The notes below the pieces were generated by a model. It did not search any database, was not told the origin of the DNA, and saw only the letters and a program-made list of their open reading frames with translations. DNA of 64,000 bases from Pseudomonas sp. KK4. GTDB taxonomy: Bacteria > Pseudomonadota > Gammaproteobacteria > Pseudomonadales > Pseudomonadaceae. Below, in pieces: positions 62,971-64,000 of the stretch (position 1 is the first letter of the stretch; each line of letters opens with the position of its first letter). The stretch is taken from assembly GCF_001984065.1 (NCBI RefSeq), contig NZ_LYVP01000008.1, forward strand, positions 1 to 64,000, given 5' to 3'. The position numbers and the translations under genes are program-made.

Positions 62971-64000
62971 TTAGCGAACACCGTCCTGACGCAATGCAGC
63001 CGGGGTGAAGTCGCTGGTGGTGGCCTGGAAGCCGAAGTTATACGCCGATTTCTCTTCGTTCTTCATGCCCAGCGCCAGGTAACGGCCCGATTGCAGGTCG
63101 TACAACGCTTCCAGGGCATACCACGGCACCTGCTTGTCGTAGTAGTCCTCGGCATGGGCCTCGGCGACGCGCCACAGCTGACCGCGACCGTCGTAGTGGT
63201 CGATCACGGCAGCTTGCCAGGTGTCTTCGTCGATGTAGAAATCACGCTTGGCGTAGATGTGACGCTGACCTTCCTTAAGGGTCGCGACCACATGCCACAC
63301 GCGGCGCAACTCATAACGCGCCAGGTCCTGGTTGATGTGGCCGGCCTTGATGATGTCGGCGTATTTCAGATTCGGATCGTCAAGCTTGTAGCTGTCCGAA
63401 GCGATGTACATCTCTTTCTTGCCTTCGAGTTTCCAGTCGTAACGATCCGGCGCACCGTTGTACATGTCCAGGTTGTCGGAGGTCCGCAGGCCGTCGGCCG
63501 CAGTACCCGGTCCGTCATAGGACACTTGAGGCGCGCGACGCACACGACGCTGGCCAGCGTTGTAGACCCACGCCGAACGCGGCTCCTTCACTTGGTCCAG
63601 GGTCTCGTGCACCAGCAGCACACCACCGGCCAGACGTGCCGGCGCGGTCACTTTCTGCTTGAAGTAGAACAGGATATTGCCCGGGTTCTTCGGGTCGTAA
63701 TCCTTCATTTTGTCGCGGAACACGAATTGGTCTTCAAAGTACACCAGGCTGAACGAACCGTTCGGCTGTGGCGTGGCCTGGGTCACCAGACGGGTCACGC
63801 TGCCGCCGCGATAGCGGGTGATGTGGTTCCAGATGACCTCGACACCGCTCTTGGGAATCGGGAACGGCACGGCCGTTTCGAAGTTCTCCAGACCGTTGCC
63901 GCCGGACACCAGATTGGTGTTGGTGGCGTTGCGCTTGATCGCGGCAAATACATCATCCGGCACCGTCGATCCACGATGGGATGGGTAGACCGGCATCTTG
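62971..64000 (-). CDS. DUF1329 protein, 5' part outside the window
   Basis: At least 343 residues of a DUF1329 protein. Family members are about 450 residues with a signal peptide, so roughly the first quarter lies beyond the right edge, and the internal Met at 63996 is not the start. The LolA/LppX-like fold is expected to sit in the periplasm or outer membrane. Readable stretches include WNHITRYRGGSVTRLV, RRAPQVSYDGPG and KRDFYIDEDTWQAAVIDHYDGRGQLWR, typical of the family. These proteins commonly pair with DUF1302 proteins, but the function is unproven. Confidence 0.88.
   Translation of the reverse strand, partial: KMPVYPSHRGSTVPDDVFAAIKRNATNTNLVSGGNGLENFETAVPFPIPKSGVEVIWNHITRYRGGSVTRLVTQATPQPNGSFSLVYFEDQFVFRDKMKDYDPKNPGNILFYFKQKVTAPARLAGGVLLVHETLDQVKEPRSAWVYNAGQRRVRRAPQVSYDGPGTAADGLRTSDNLDMYNGAPDRYDWKLEGKKEMYIASDSYKLDDPNLKYADIIKAGHINQDLARYELRRVWHVVATLKEGQRHIYAKRDFYIDEDTWQAAVIDHYDGRGQLWRVAEAHAEDYYDKQVPWYALEALYDLQSGRYLALGMKNEEKSAYNFGFQATTSDFTPAALRQDGVR

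Overview
The window is high-GC chromosomal DNA from a Pseudomonas, most likely the P. fluorescens group. The support is the full dcw (division and cell wall) cluster in pseudomonad order, the rnpB/rsmI/lpoA and sspAB/petABC/rpsI-rplM neighbourhoods as I remember them from P. aeruginosa, and many REP palindromes of the fluorescens type (core GAGCGGGCTTGCTCGCGAA and variants) between genes. This is recognition from memory, not a database match. I see no tRNA, rRNA operon, CRISPR array, phage or insertion sequence.

Layout. 0.1-2.0 kb: three small single genes, including an SDR oxidoreductase, separated by REPs. 2.1-8.2 kb: an AaeAB-like aromatic-acid efflux system (outer-membrane factor, FUSC pump, DUF1656, HlyD adaptor) with a divergent LysR regulator. 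8.4-14.7 kb: an RND adaptor and pump followed by an OmpR-type response regulator and histidine kinase. The pump gene carries a one-base deletion. 14.8-16.8 kb: a small exported protein and a membrane diguanylate cyclase. 16.9-34.8 kb: the dcw cluster on the minus strand (mraZ-rsmH-ftsL-ftsI-murE-murF-mraY-murD-ftsW-murG-murC-ddlB-ftsQ-ftsA-ftsZ-lpxC), mostly with overlapping start and stop codons, read from a sigma70-like promoter followed by three 10-bp-spaced MraZ boxes. 34.8-35.5 kb: an AT-richer spacer and rnpB. 35.6-40.1 kb: rsmI, divergent from lpoA-yraN-diaA/gmhA-dolP. 40.2-45.2 kb (minus): sspB-sspA, petCBA (cytochrome bc1) and rpsI-rplM. 45.4-48.8 kb: Tas-like aldo/keto reductase, acyl-CoA dehydrogenase, GlxA-type regulator. 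49.0-54.3 kb: an accessory-looking operon with an FAD amino-acid oxidase/2-monooxygenase, a nitrilase-superfamily amidase, an internally duplicated membrane protein and an atypical asparaginase. 54.4-60 kb: zapE, trpS, an alpha/beta hydrolase, a ZapG-like protein, a YiaD-like OmpA lipoprotein and an MBL hydrolase. 60-64 kb: a MalT-like LuxR regulator and the 3' part of a DUF1329 gene cut by the window edge.

The most interesting region is 49.0-54.3 kb. It looks like a complete 'amino acid to amide to acid plus ammonia' pathway with its own transporter candidate, related in logic to DavB/DavA lysine and IaaM tryptophan degradation but with different partners. It sits where I remember P. aeruginosa having no such genes. 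Most other content is conserved core genome.
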